DNA of 13,025 nucleotides, from positions 1 to 13,025 of the forward strand of contig JAAZFW010000171.1 of the NCBI GenBank assembly GCA_012511525.1, in the 5' to 3' direction. The notes beneath the pieces are model-generated. The model saw only the letters and a program-made list of their open reading frames with translations, was not told the DNA's origin and did no database searches. A program made the position numbers and the translations under genes. This document shows positions 1-6,844 of this stretch, in pieces. Position 1 is the first letter of the stretch. Each line of letters opens with the position of its first letter. This DNA comes from Clostridiaceae bacterium (lineage in GTDB: Bacteria > Bacillota > Clostridia > Saccharofermentanales > UBA5734).

Positions 1-446
1 CCGGCGAGCGCCTCTTCCATGAGATGGCGATGCTCGTAACCGCCCAGCGCTTCGTAACGCGCGGTCAAATCGGCGTATCGGGCCAGTGCCGATTGCAGCG
101 CGCCGTCCGGACCGGCATCCTGGCCGAGCGATTCCAGTTCCAGTTCGGTCTGGCGCAGCGCCGATTCCAGCTGGCGGATTTCCGGGCTCGTCCAGGAGGC
201 GTCGTCCGGCGCGTCCGCCGGCAGCTGCTGCGGCAGGTAGCCCCGGATCGCCTGGGACGCGACGACGATCTGACCGCTGTCCGGCTTTTCCAGACCCATG
301 ATCAATCGCAGCAGCGTCGTTTTGCCGGCGCCGTTGCTGCCGAGCAGGCAGAGGCGTTCGCCCCGGTCCAGCTGGAACGAGATGTCCTGCAGGACCGGAT
401 GCCCGAAGTACTGCTTTTGAACAGCCTGGACGGCGATCAAGCTCAT
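1..446 (-). CDS. ABC-F family ATP-binding protein, N-terminal part (partial at window edge)
   Basis: The reading frame starts at ATG 446-444 and stays open to the left edge, giving 148 complete codons of the first ABC domain. Visible motifs are Walker A GSNGAGKT at residues 36-43, a Q-loop region YLPQQ at 70-74, a charged, probably helical stretch at about 88-133, and GGYEHR at 136-140, typical of ABC-F proteins. There is no membrane segment. ABC-F proteins are soluble twin-ATPase factors that act on the ribosome, either as translation factors or as antibiotic-resistance ribosome protectors. The missing linker and second ATPase domain would be needed to choose a subfamily. The start is supported by GGAGGG about 5 nt upstream. 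The gene is divergent from cimA, and nothing here links it functionally to amino acid synthesis. An ABC transporter ATPase is less likely, because those lack this insertion and the GGYE motif. Confidence 0.85.
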   Translation of the reverse strand, partial: MSLIAVQAVQKQYFGHPVLQDISFQLDRGERLCLLGSNGAGKTTLLRLIMGLEKPDSGQIVVASQAIRGYLPQQLPADAPDDASWTSPEIRQLESALRQTELELESLGQDAGPDGALQSALARYADLTARYEALGGYEHRHLMEEALA

Positions 447-480
447 GAGTCCCTCCACGTGACGTTTAAAATGCGAAGTC

Positions 481-510
481 AGTATAGCATACCCGCCCGA
501 GACCTGTCAG
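481..510 (-). promoter_or_regulatory. Putative promoter of the ABC-F gene
   Basis: On the minus strand, CTGACA (510-505) and TATACT (486-481) are separated by 18 bp. Each hexamer matches five of six sigma-70/SigA consensus positions. The predicted start, near 474, gives a leader of about 28 nt with the ribosome binding site. The -35 lies inside an 11-bp palindrome, ACCTG-T-CAGGT (502-512), which could be an operator or chance. Confidence 0.5.
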
Positions 511-550
511 GTACGGCATAAAGCGTGAAGAAAAAGGGCCTGGTTCGCGC

Positions 551-579
551 TTGTCTCTCAACCGGGGTGCGCGTATGCT
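551..579 (+). promoter_or_regulatory. Putative promoter of the cimA-leuCDB-ilvDB operon
   Basis: TTGTCT (551-556) and TATGCT (574-579) are 17 bp apart, and each matches four of six consensus positions. The predicted start, near 586, gives a leader of about 42 nt. That is too short for a T-box or a leader-peptide attenuator, so control is more likely at initiation. The -10 is also the left arm of an inverted repeat (574-588). The match is modest, and the assignment rests mainly on spacing and position. Confidence 0.4.
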
Positions 580-617
580 GGTAGCATAGAGCAAAAACTG
601 CTGTACACAGCATAGAG
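574..617. repeat. Two related inverted repeats between the cimA -10 and ribosome binding site
   Basis: The first element is TATGCT-GGT-AGCATA (574-588), with perfect 6-bp arms. The second is TGCTGT-AC-ACAGCA (599-612), also with perfect 6-bp arms. Both continue into the same right flank, so AGCATAGAG occurs at 583-591 and again at 609-617, 26 bp apart. The first overlaps the putative -10, and the second ends two bases before the Shine-Dalgarno AGGAG (616-620). A third AGCATA lies at 486-491, over the ABC-F -10. The arrangement resembles a paired operator for a dimeric regulator. Function is inferred only. Confidence 0.45.
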
Positions 618-627
618 GAGACAAAGC

Positions 628-2217
628 ATGATACGGCGATCCGTGGAAATACTGGATACAACATTACGCGACGGCGCCCAGGCCGAAGGAATCTCGTTCT
701 CCGTCAACGACAAATTCCAGGTCGTGGAGACGCTCGCCGCACTGGGGGTCCGCTATATTGAAGCCGGCAATCCAGGCTCGAACCCGAAGGACCGTGAATT
801 TTACAACCGGTTCCGGTCCAATCCGCCGGACATGGCAGGCAGCCGACTGGCTGCTTTTGGCAGCACGCGGCGCAAGAACAGCCTGGCGGAAGAGGATGCG
901 AATGTGCGCGATCTGCTGGAGGCCGGCACGCCGGTGATCGTCATCTTCGGAAAGGTCTGGGACCTGGAGGTGCGCGACATCCTGCGCTGTTCGCTCAAGG
1001 AAAACCAGGCGATGATCCGTGACACCATCGCCTATTGCTGCAGCCAGGGGCGCGAGGTCATCTTCGACGCCGAGCATTATTTCGAAGCCTGCGCGGCCAA
1101 TCGGGACTATGCCTTAAGCTGCCTGAAAGCCGCCTGCGAAGGCGGCGCTTCGGTCGTCTGCCTGTGTGACACCAACGGGGCGACGATGCCGGAGACGATC
1201 GGCGCGATGACCGCTGAGGCGGTCTCGGAGCTGCCGGGCGTGAAGGTCGGCATCCACTGCCACAACGACGCGGGCCTGGCGGTCGCCGGATCGATTGCCG
1301 CCGTTCTGGCCGGCGCGGGCCATGTCCAGGGCACGTTGAACGGGATCGGCGAACGCTGCGGCAACGCCAACTTGTCGACGATCATCGCCAACCTGCATAT
1401 CAAGTACCCGTTCACCTGTATTCCAGAAGACAACCTGCCCCGGCTGACCCCGCTTTCCCGCCTGATGGCGGATATCGCCAACCTGACCTTGCCCAATGGC
1501 GAGCCCTATGTCGGCCTGTCGGCCTTTTCGCACAAGGGCGGCATGCATGTCGACGGCGTCAAGAAGAACCCGATCACCTTTGAGCACATCGATCCGGAAT
1601 CGGTCGGCAACAGCCGCCGCTTCTTGCTTTCCGAGGTGTCGGGCCGGTCGGCCGTACTGGACATCGTCCGGCGCGTCAAGCCGGACATCGACCGGGATGC
1701 ACCCGAAGTGGGCCGTGTGCTGCAGAAAATGAAGGAGATGGAGCACCTCGGCTACCAGTACGAAGGCGCGGAAGCGTCTCTGGAGCTTTTGGTCTGCAAG
1801 GAACTGGGCATCTACACGCCTTTTTTCAGCCTGGAGAAGCTGCGCATCGCCAGTGAGCAGCCCAAATCCGGCGCATACAGCGCCTACACGTACATCAAGA
1901 TCCTGGTCGACGGCGTGGGCGAGGCGACCGCGGCGGAGGGCGAAGGCCCTGTCAACGCGATGGACCAGGCGCTCAAGCGGGCGATGGAGGTGTTTTACCC
2001 GGAGCTGACTCATGTGAGGCTGACGGACTTCAAGGTGCGCGTCATCAACGCTGACGCGACCGCGTCAAAAGTGCGCACCCTGATCGAGTCAACCGACGGC
2101 AGGCAGATCTGGAACACGGTTGGTGTTTCGACCGACATTTTGGAAGCATCCTGGCAGGCGCTGGTCGATTCGCTCGAATACAAGCTGATGCGCCGCCAGC
2201 TCGAATGGGAGGAATAA
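628..2217 (+). CDS. cimA: (R)-citramalate synthase, first gene of the operon
   Basis: This cytosolic enzyme condenses pyruvate with acetyl-CoA to (R)-citramalate, the entry step of threonine-independent isoleucine synthesis. The 529-residue product has the HMGL-like TIM barrel in its first half. It shows DTTLRDG (10-16), the metal-site motif HCHND with His210 and His212, NGIGERCGNAN (238-248) and FSHKGGMHVDG (300-310). A C-terminal LeuA-type dimerisation/regulatory domain covers roughly 390-529. DGAQAEGISFS and GNPGSNPKD near the start separate the CimA family from 2-isopropylmalate synthase and homocitrate synthase, and the length fits CimA. The start at 628 is supported by AGAGGAG (614-620), 7 nt upstream. 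The gene leads an operon with leuC 4 bp downstream. The C-terminal domain suggests end-product (isoleucine) feedback, as known for characterised CimA enzymes. Assignment to CimA rather than LeuA is by motif recall. Confidence 0.9.
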   Translation: MIRRSVEILDTTLRDGAQAEGISFSVNDKFQVVETLAALGVRYIEAGNPGSNPKDREFYNRFRSNPPDMAGSRLAAFGSTRRKNSLAEEDANVRDLLEAGTPVIVIFGKVWDLEVRDILRCSLKENQAMIRDTIAYCCSQGREVIFDAEHYFEACAANRDYALSCLKAACEGGASVVCLCDTNGATMPETIGAMTAEAVSELPGVKVGIHCHNDAGLAVAGSIAAVLAGAGHVQGTLNGIGERCGNANLSTIIANLHIKYPFTCIPEDNLPRLTPLSRLMADIANLTLPNGEPYVGLSAFSHKGGMHVDGVKKNPITFEHIDPESVGNSRRFLLSEVSGRSAVLDIVRRVKPDIDRDAPEVGRVLQKMKEMEHLGYQYEGAEASLELLVCKELGIYTPFFSLEKLRIASEQPKSGAYSAYTYIKILVDGVGEATAAEGEGPVNAMDQALKRAMEVFYPELTHVRLTDFKVRVINADATASKVRTLIESTDGRQIWNTVGVSTDILEASWQALVDSLEYKLMRRQLEWEE

Positions 2218-2221
2218 ACCG

Positions 2222-3508
2222 ATGGCAATGACAATGACACAGAAGATCCTGGCCGCGCATGCCGGACGGGACGCGGTTGAGGCCGGCGAGCTGATCGAAG
2301 CCAGGCTTGACTTGGTGCTCGGCAACGATGTGACGACCCCGCCGGCGATCAAGGTCTTTGAGGCGGCCGGACTCAAGACGGTCTTCGATCCGGAGCGGAT
2401 CGCCCTGGTCCCGGACCATTTCACCCCGAATAAGGACATCCAGTCCGCCGAGCATTGCGCCCGGATGCGCCGCTTTGCCCGCGACAAGCAGATTTCGCAT
2501 TATTACGAGCAGGGCGAGGAAGGCATGGGGGTTGAACACGTCGTGCTTCCGGAAAACGGACTGGTCGCGCCAGGGGACGCGATTATCGGGGCGGATTCGC
2601 ACACCTGCACCTACGGCGCGCTGGGGGCTTTCGCGACCGGCGTCGGCAGCACCGATCTGGCCTATGCCATGGCGACGGGCAAAACCTGGTTCCGTGTCCC
2701 CGAGGCCATCCGGATCGACCTTCTCGGCCAGCTGAGGCCCGGCGTGACGGGCAAGGATGTCATCTTGCACCTGATCGGGAAGATCGGCGTCGACGGAGCC
2801 CTCTACCAGTCGCTCGAATTTACCGGATCCGGCGTCGCCACCCTGAGCATGGCGGAGCGGTTGACCATCTGCAACATGGCGATCGAGGCCGGGGCCAAGA
2901 ACGGCCTGTTCCCCGTCGACGACAAGACCCGGGACTACCTGGCGCACTACGCGCCGGAGCGCGTCGCCATGAACGACTTCACGGTCTGCACGGCCGATGA
3001 TGATGCTCGCTATGCCCGCACCATCGCGATCGACCTGGCCACGATCCGGCAGACCGTGGCGTTTCCCCACCTGCCGGAAAACACCCGTGAGATCGGCAGT
3101 TTCGACCCGATCCCGGTCGACCAGGTGGTCATCGGCTCCTGCACCAACGGGCGGCTCGAGGACCTGCGCCTGGCCGCGCATTGGCTGAAAGGCCGCAAAG
3201 TCGCCAAGGGCCTGCGCCTGATCATCCTGCCCGGTTCGCAGCGTGTCTGGCGCGAAGCGCTCAAGGAAGGCCTCTTTGAAATTTTCACCGACGCGGGAGC
3301 TGTGATCAGCGCACCGCCCTGCGGGCCCTGCCTGGGCGGCCATATGGGCATCCTGGCGGCCGGCGAACGCTGTGTTTCGACAACCAACCGCAACTTTGTC
3401 GGCCGGATGGGCCATCCCAAGTCGGAAGTTTACCTGGCTGGTGTGCCGGTGGCCTGTGCGTCGGCCGTCCTGGGCCGGGTTGCCGGCATAGACGAGCTGG
3501 ACGCCTGA
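2222..3508 (+). CDS. leuC: 3-isopropylmalate/(R)-2-methylmalate dehydratase, large subunit
   Basis: This is the catalytic [4Fe-4S] subunit of the aconitase-family isomerase. With LeuD it converts 2-isopropylmalate to 3-isopropylmalate and, in CimA pathways, citramalate to beta-methylmalate. The 428-residue length is that of the shorter two-subunit form found in clostridia and archaea, not the roughly 466-residue E. coli type. Visible motifs are GADSHT (123-128), GSCTNGR with Cys307, CGPC with Cys367 and Cys370 (the three cluster cysteines), and NRNFVGRMG (389-397). ATG 2222 is preferred over the in-frame ATGs at 2228 and 2234 because GGGAGG (2207-2212) is 9 nt away. It lies 4 bp after cimA and 22 bp before leuD, so co-expression is expected. 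The product should be oxygen-sensitive. With cimA first and no leuA in view, methylmalate isomerisation is probably at least as important here as the leucine step. Confidence 0.93.
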   Translation: MAMTMTQKILAAHAGRDAVEAGELIEARLDLVLGNDVTTPPAIKVFEAAGLKTVFDPERIALVPDHFTPNKDIQSAEHCARMRRFARDKQISHYYEQGEEGMGVEHVVLPENGLVAPGDAIIGADSHTCTYGALGAFATGVGSTDLAYAMATGKTWFRVPEAIRIDLLGQLRPGVTGKDVILHLIGKIGVDGALYQSLEFTGSGVATLSMAERLTICNMAIEAGAKNGLFPVDDKTRDYLAHYAPERVAMNDFTVCTADDDARYARTIAIDLATIRQTVAFPHLPENTREIGSFDPIPVDQVVIGSCTNGRLEDLRLAAHWLKGRKVAKGLRLIILPGSQRVWREALKEGLFEIFTDAGAVISAPPCGPCLGGHMGILAAGERCVSTTNRNFVGRMGHPKSEVYLAGVPVACASAVLGRVAGIDELDA

Positions 3509-3530
3509 TGGTGCGTAAGGAGGAATTACG

Positions 3531-4031
3531 ATGAGCATTCAAGGCCATGTCTTCAAGTACGGAGCCAACGTCGACACCGACGTCATCATCCCGGCCCGTT
3601 ATCTGAACACTTCTGAGCCGGCCGAACTGGCCAGGCATTGCATGGAAGATCTCGACGCCACCTTTGTCGATCGGGTTCAGCCCGGTGATATCCTGGTGGC
3701 CGGGGCGAATTTCGGCTGCGGTTCGTCCCGCGAACATGCCCCGATCGCGATCAAGGCCAGCGGGATCAGCTGCGTGATCGCCCCCAGCTTCGCCCGGATC
3801 TTTTTCCGCAACGCGATCAACATGGGCCTTCCCATCCTGGAATGTGCCGAAGCGGCCGAAGCAATCCAGGACGGCGACCAGGTGTCGGTCGATTTCGACA
3901 CCGGCCGGATCGTCAACCTGACCCGCAATCAGACCTATACCGCCCGGCCGTTCCCGCCGTTTATCCGCCGGATCATCGAGGCCGACGGCTTGATGGGCAC
4001 GCTTCGCCAGATGCAGGACAAGGGGGAATAA
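3531..4031 (+). CDS. leuD: 3-isopropylmalate/(R)-2-methylmalate dehydratase, small subunit
   Basis: This is the swivel-domain partner of LeuC that completes the isomerase active site. The 166 residues show the family opening GANVDTDVIIPARYL (11-25), the substrate-contact loop YLNT (24-27), and the central GANFGCGSSREHAP (58-71), whose GSSRE segment carries conserved active-site residues. Its length is typical of the standalone small subunit. The specificity loop is often YLRT or YLKT in isopropylmalate isomerases and differs in homoaconitase-type proteins. Here the third position is Asn, which may affect the choice between isopropylmalate and methylmalate. The start has a near-perfect TAAGGAGG (3516-3523), 7 nt upstream. 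leuB begins 1 bp after its stop, which suggests translational coupling. Only the exact substrate preference is open. Confidence 0.93.
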   Translation: MSIQGHVFKYGANVDTDVIIPARYLNTSEPAELARHCMEDLDATFVDRVQPGDILVAGANFGCGSSREHAPIAIKASGISCVIAPSFARIFFRNAINMGLPILECAEAAEAIQDGDQVSVDFDTGRIVNLTRNQTYTARPFPPFIRRIIEADGLMGTLRQMQDKGE

Positions 4032-4032
4032 G

Positions 4033-5127
4033 ATGGGTAAGTACAAGATCGCCGTCATTCCCGGCGACGGTATCGGGCCTGAAGTCACCAATGGGACGCG
4101 CCGCGTGCTCGACGCCGTGGGCAAACGTTACGGTCATTCGTTTATCTATGACGAGTGGCTTGCCGGCGGCATTGCCATCGACGCCACGGGCGAGCCATTG
4201 CCGCCCGCAACCGTGGCCGGTTGCCGCAGCAGCGACGCGGTTCTGCTGGGCGCGGTCGGCGGCCCCCAGTGGGATACGCTGCCCGGCGACAAGCGTCCGG
4301 AACGTGCCCTGCTGGGCCTTCGGTCGGCCCTCGGCCTGTATGCCAACCTGCGGCCGGCTGTCCTCTACGGGCCGCTTGCAGCGGCCTGCCCCCTGCATCC
4401 GGCGATCAGCGCCAGAGGCATCGACCTGGTGTTTGTCCGCGAACTCACCGGCGGGATTTATTTTGGAAACCGCGGCCGTCGCCAGGGCCCGAATGGGACC
4501 GAGGCCTTCGACACGGAACTTTACAGCACGCTTGAAGTCGAACGGATTGCCCGCACGGCTTTCGAACTGGCCATGCGGCGCCGGCGCCATCTGACCAGTG
4601 TCGACAAGGCCAATGTGCTTGAAAGCTCCCGCCTGTGGCGCGAAACCGTGATCCGCGTCGCAGCTGATTATCCAGACGTCACGCTGGACCACCTTTATGT
4701 CGACAACGCGTCGATGCAGCTGATTCGCCGACCGGACGCGTTCGATGTCCTGGTGGCCAGCAACCTGTTCGGGGACATCCTGTCCGATGAGGCGGCGATG
4801 ATAACAGGTTCGATCGGCATGCTGCCGTCGGCCTCGCTGGGCGAGCCGGGCACGCCGGGGATGTACGAGCCGGTCCACGGATCGGCGCCGGACATCGCCG
4901 GCCAGGACCTGGCTAACCCGCTGGCGGCCATCCTGTCCGGCGCCTTGATGCTGCGCTTGTCTTTCGGCCTTGAGCAGGAAGCCGGTGCCGTCGAGCAGGC
5001 GGTGCAGGACGTGCTCGAAGCCGGTTACCGGACAGGAGACATCCTGGAGCAGGCGGAGCATGCAACGAGGCAAAAGGCCGTCGGCACCCAGGCCATGAGC
5101 GACCTGGTAGTTGAGGCGCTTGCCTGA
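4033..5127 (+). CDS. leuB: 3-isopropylmalate (and beta-methylmalate) dehydrogenase
   Basis: This enzyme carries out NAD-dependent oxidative decarboxylation of 3-isopropylmalate to 2-ketoisocaproate or, in the citramalate route, of beta-methylmalate to 2-oxobutyrate. The 364-residue length matches bacterial LeuB. Motifs in order are GDGIGPEV (11-18), RSALGLYANLRP (97-108) with Arg97 and Arg107, RELTGG with Arg136, Tyr144, VDKAN with the catalytic Lys192, YVDNA with Asp224, NLFGDILSDE with Asp248 and Asp252 at the metal site, and PVHGSAPDIAG (280-290) at the NAD site. VLESSRLWRE (195-204) is characteristic of LeuB rather than isocitrate dehydrogenase. ATG 4033 follows the leuD stop by 1 bp. Its ribosome site AGGGGGA (4021-4027) lies inside leuD, implying coupling. 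The same enzyme probably serves isoleucine synthesis here and leucine synthesis if a leuA exists elsewhere. Confidence 0.94.
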   Translation: MGKYKIAVIPGDGIGPEVTNGTRRVLDAVGKRYGHSFIYDEWLAGGIAIDATGEPLPPATVAGCRSSDAVLLGAVGGPQWDTLPGDKRPERALLGLRSALGLYANLRPAVLYGPLAAACPLHPAISARGIDLVFVRELTGGIYFGNRGRRQGPNGTEAFDTELYSTLEVERIARTAFELAMRRRRHLTSVDKANVLESSRLWRETVIRVAADYPDVTLDHLYVDNASMQLIRRPDAFDVLVASNLFGDILSDEAAMITGSIGMLPSASLGEPGTPGMYEPVHGSAPDIAGQDLANPLAAILSGALMLRLSFGLEQEAGAVEQAVQDVLEAGYRTGDILEQAEHATRQKAVGTQAMSDLVVEALA

Positions 5128-5149
5128 GTGATTGCGCCATCAAAAAAAT

Positions 5150-5157
5150 GAGGTGAT
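5150..5157 (+). promoter_or_regulatory. Ribosome binding site that fixes a TTG start for ilvD
   Basis: GAGGTGAT is an eight-base match to the complement of the 16S rRNA tail. It lies 4 nt before TTG 5162. The other in-frame starts are TTG 5132, with no comparable site upstream, and GTG 5153, which overlaps the site itself. TTG 5162 gives an N-terminus beginning (M)PSDLIKK, as in other IlvD proteins. Confidence 0.75.
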
Positions 5158-5161
5158 TAAA

Positions 5162-6844
5162 TTGCCAAGTGACCTGATCAAGAAAACACCGGGGCGCGCC
5201 CCCCACCGATCGCTTCTTTATGCACTGGGGCTGACCGAAGAGGAAATGGGAAAGCCCTTTATCGGGGTTGTCAACGCGTTCAATGAGATAGTACCCGGGC
5301 ATACCCATCTCCGTTCCGTGACCGATGCGGTCAAGGAGGGCATCCGCAGCGCTGGCGGCGTACCGTTTGAATTCCCGGCGATCGCGGTCTGCGACGGTAT
5401 CGCCATGAATCACGCCGGCATGAAGTACTCGCTGGTCAGCCGTGAAGTGATCGCGGACAGCTGCGAGGTCATGCTGATGGCCCACGCCTTTGACGGCGTC
5501 GTGTTCATCCCCAATTGCGACAAGGTCATCCCCGGGATGCTGATGGCGGCGGCCCGGCTTGATCTGCCCAGCATCTTTGTCAGCGGCGGCCCGATGCTGC
5601 CCGGACGCAAGGACGGCCGGCAGATCGGCCTGAGCAATGTGTTCGAGGCCGTAGGCGCCCACGCTGCCGGCAAGATGAGCGATGAAGAACTGACCCTGAT
5701 GGAGCTGTCGGCCTGTCCGACCTGCGGCAGCTGCTCCGGCATGTATACCGCCAACACGATGAACTGCCTGACCGAGGCCATGGGGCTGGCGCTGCCGGGC
5801 AACGGGACAATCGCGGCTGTGTACGCGGACCGCCGCCGCCTGGCCCGCCGCACCGGCATGCAGATCATGAGGCTGCTCGGAGAGATGCGAAGTGCCCGCC
5901 AGATCATGACCGAAGCTGGCATCCGCAACGCCCTGCGCGTCGACATGGCCCTGGGCGGGTCGACCAACTCGGTCCTCCACCTGCTGGCGATCGCCCGCGA
6001 GGCCGGCATCGAGCTGAGCCTTGCCGAAATCAGCCGCATAAGCGATACGACGCCGCAGCTTTGCAAGCTGAACCCGGCCGGGGACGATTTCATCACGGAT
6101 CTCAACGAGCAGGGCGGCATCAGCGCCGTCATGGCCGAGCTCGCCCGCAAGGACCTGCTCGAAACCGCCAGCCCGACGGTCGACGGCACGCTGTCTGAGC
6201 GCATCTGCAAGGTGAAAGGCGCCGATGGCCGCCTGATCCGTTCCATCGACGACCCGTACGCGCCGGACGGCGGACTGGCGGTGCTGTTCGGCAGCCTGGC
6301 CCCCAATGGCTGCGTGGTCAAAAAGGGCGCCGTGCTGCCCGAAATGATGCGCCACGAAGGTCCGGCCCGCGTTTTTGACGATGAGGAAGCCGTGACCGAG
6401 GCGATTTTTTCCGGCCGGATCAAGTCTGGCGATGTGGTGGTCATCCGGTTTGAAGGGCCGCGCGGCGGACCGGGGATGCGCGAAATGCTGACGCCGACCA
6501 GCGCTCTGGCCGGGATGGGCCTGGACAATTCCGTGGCCCTGATCACCGACGGGCGTTTCTCAGGTGCGACACGCGGCGCATCCATCGGCCACGTCTGCCC
6601 CGAAGCGGCGGTCGGCGGGCCGATTGCCCGCATCCGCGAGGGGGACCGCATCCGGATCGACATCCCGGCGCGGCGCATCGACATCCTGGTACCGGACAAG
6701 GCGCTGGCTGAGCGATCGCCATCTGTCCAGGCCCCGCGCAAGCTGAGCGGTGTCCTGGCCCGTTACGAGCACCTGGTCGATATCAGCAGCCGCGGCGCCA
6801 GGCTGGTGCTGCCAGGAGGGGGGCCGACGCATGAACGGTGCTGA
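5162..6844 (+). CDS. ilvD: Dihydroxyacid dehydratase, TTG start
   Basis: This iron-sulfur enzyme dehydrates 2,3-dihydroxy-isovalerate and 2,3-dihydroxy-3-methylvalerate to the 2-oxo acids of valine/leucine and isoleucine. From TTG 5162 the product has 560 residues, the usual length of the shorter bacterial form. Motifs are GRAPHRSLLYALG (11-23), NEIVPGH (41-47), CDGIAMNH (77-84), PNCDK with Cys119, CPTCGSCSGMYTANTMNC (185-202) with Cys191, and RFEGPRGGPGM in the C-terminal half. NEIVPGH has Gly where [2Fe-2S] dehydratases have a ligand cysteine (usually TPC), as in the E. coli [4Fe-4S] enzyme, so an oxygen-labile cluster is likely. The gene follows leuB by 34 bp with no terminator visible. 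Its last 14 bp overlap ilvB. Sugar-acid dehydratases of the same superfamily are less likely, given the motifs and context. Confidence 0.93.
   Translation: MPSDLIKKTPGRAPHRSLLYALGLTEEEMGKPFIGVVNAFNEIVPGHTHLRSVTDAVKEGIRSAGGVPFEFPAIAVCDGIAMNHAGMKYSLVSREVIADSCEVMLMAHAFDGVVFIPNCDKVIPGMLMAAARLDLPSIFVSGGPMLPGRKDGRQIGLSNVFEAVGAHAAGKMSDEELTLMELSACPTCGSCSGMYTANTMNCLTEAMGLALPGNGTIAAVYADRRRLARRTGMQIMRLLGEMRSARQIMTEAGIRNALRVDMALGGSTNSVLHLLAIAREAGIELSLAEISRISDTTPQLCKLNPAGDDFITDLNEQGGISAVMAELARKDLLETASPTVDGTLSERICKVKGADGRLIRSIDDPYAPDGGLAVLFGSLAPNGCVVKKGAVLPEMMRHEGPARVFDDEEAVTEAIFSGRIKSGDVVVIRFEGPRGGPGMREMLTPTSALAGMGLDNSVALITDGRFSGATRGASIGHVCPEAAVGGPIARIREGDRIRIDIPARRIDILVPDKALAERSPSVQAPRKLSGVLARYEHLVDISSRGARLVLPGGGPTHERC

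Noticed and set aside
24..521. Plus-strand open frame of 165 codons at the left edge
   Set aside because: It is antisense to the ABC-F gene, whose minus-strand frame contains Walker A and other motifs.
447..627. T-box or leader-peptide attenuator upstream of cimA
   Set aside because: The predicted leader is about 42 nt, with no T-box core, no run of Ile/Leu/Val codons and no terminator hairpin with a T-run.
2045..3538. A 497-codon minus-strand open frame opposite cimA/leuC
   Set aside because: It is an antisense shadow of confidently identified genes. High GC leaves few stop codons, the translation is low-complexity in Arg, Gly and Asp, and it resembles no protein family.
5132..5161. Longer ilvD start at TTG 5132
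   Set aside because: It has no Shine-Dalgarno, and the extra residues are not part of the family N-terminus. TTG 5162 has an eight-base match to the 16S tail at good spacing.
4913..6741. Long minus-strand open frames (480 and 443 codons) opposite leuB/ilvD
   Set aside because: Same reason: they run antisense to leuB and ilvD, have no plausible ribosome site or family resemblance, and the sense genes carry every expected motif.
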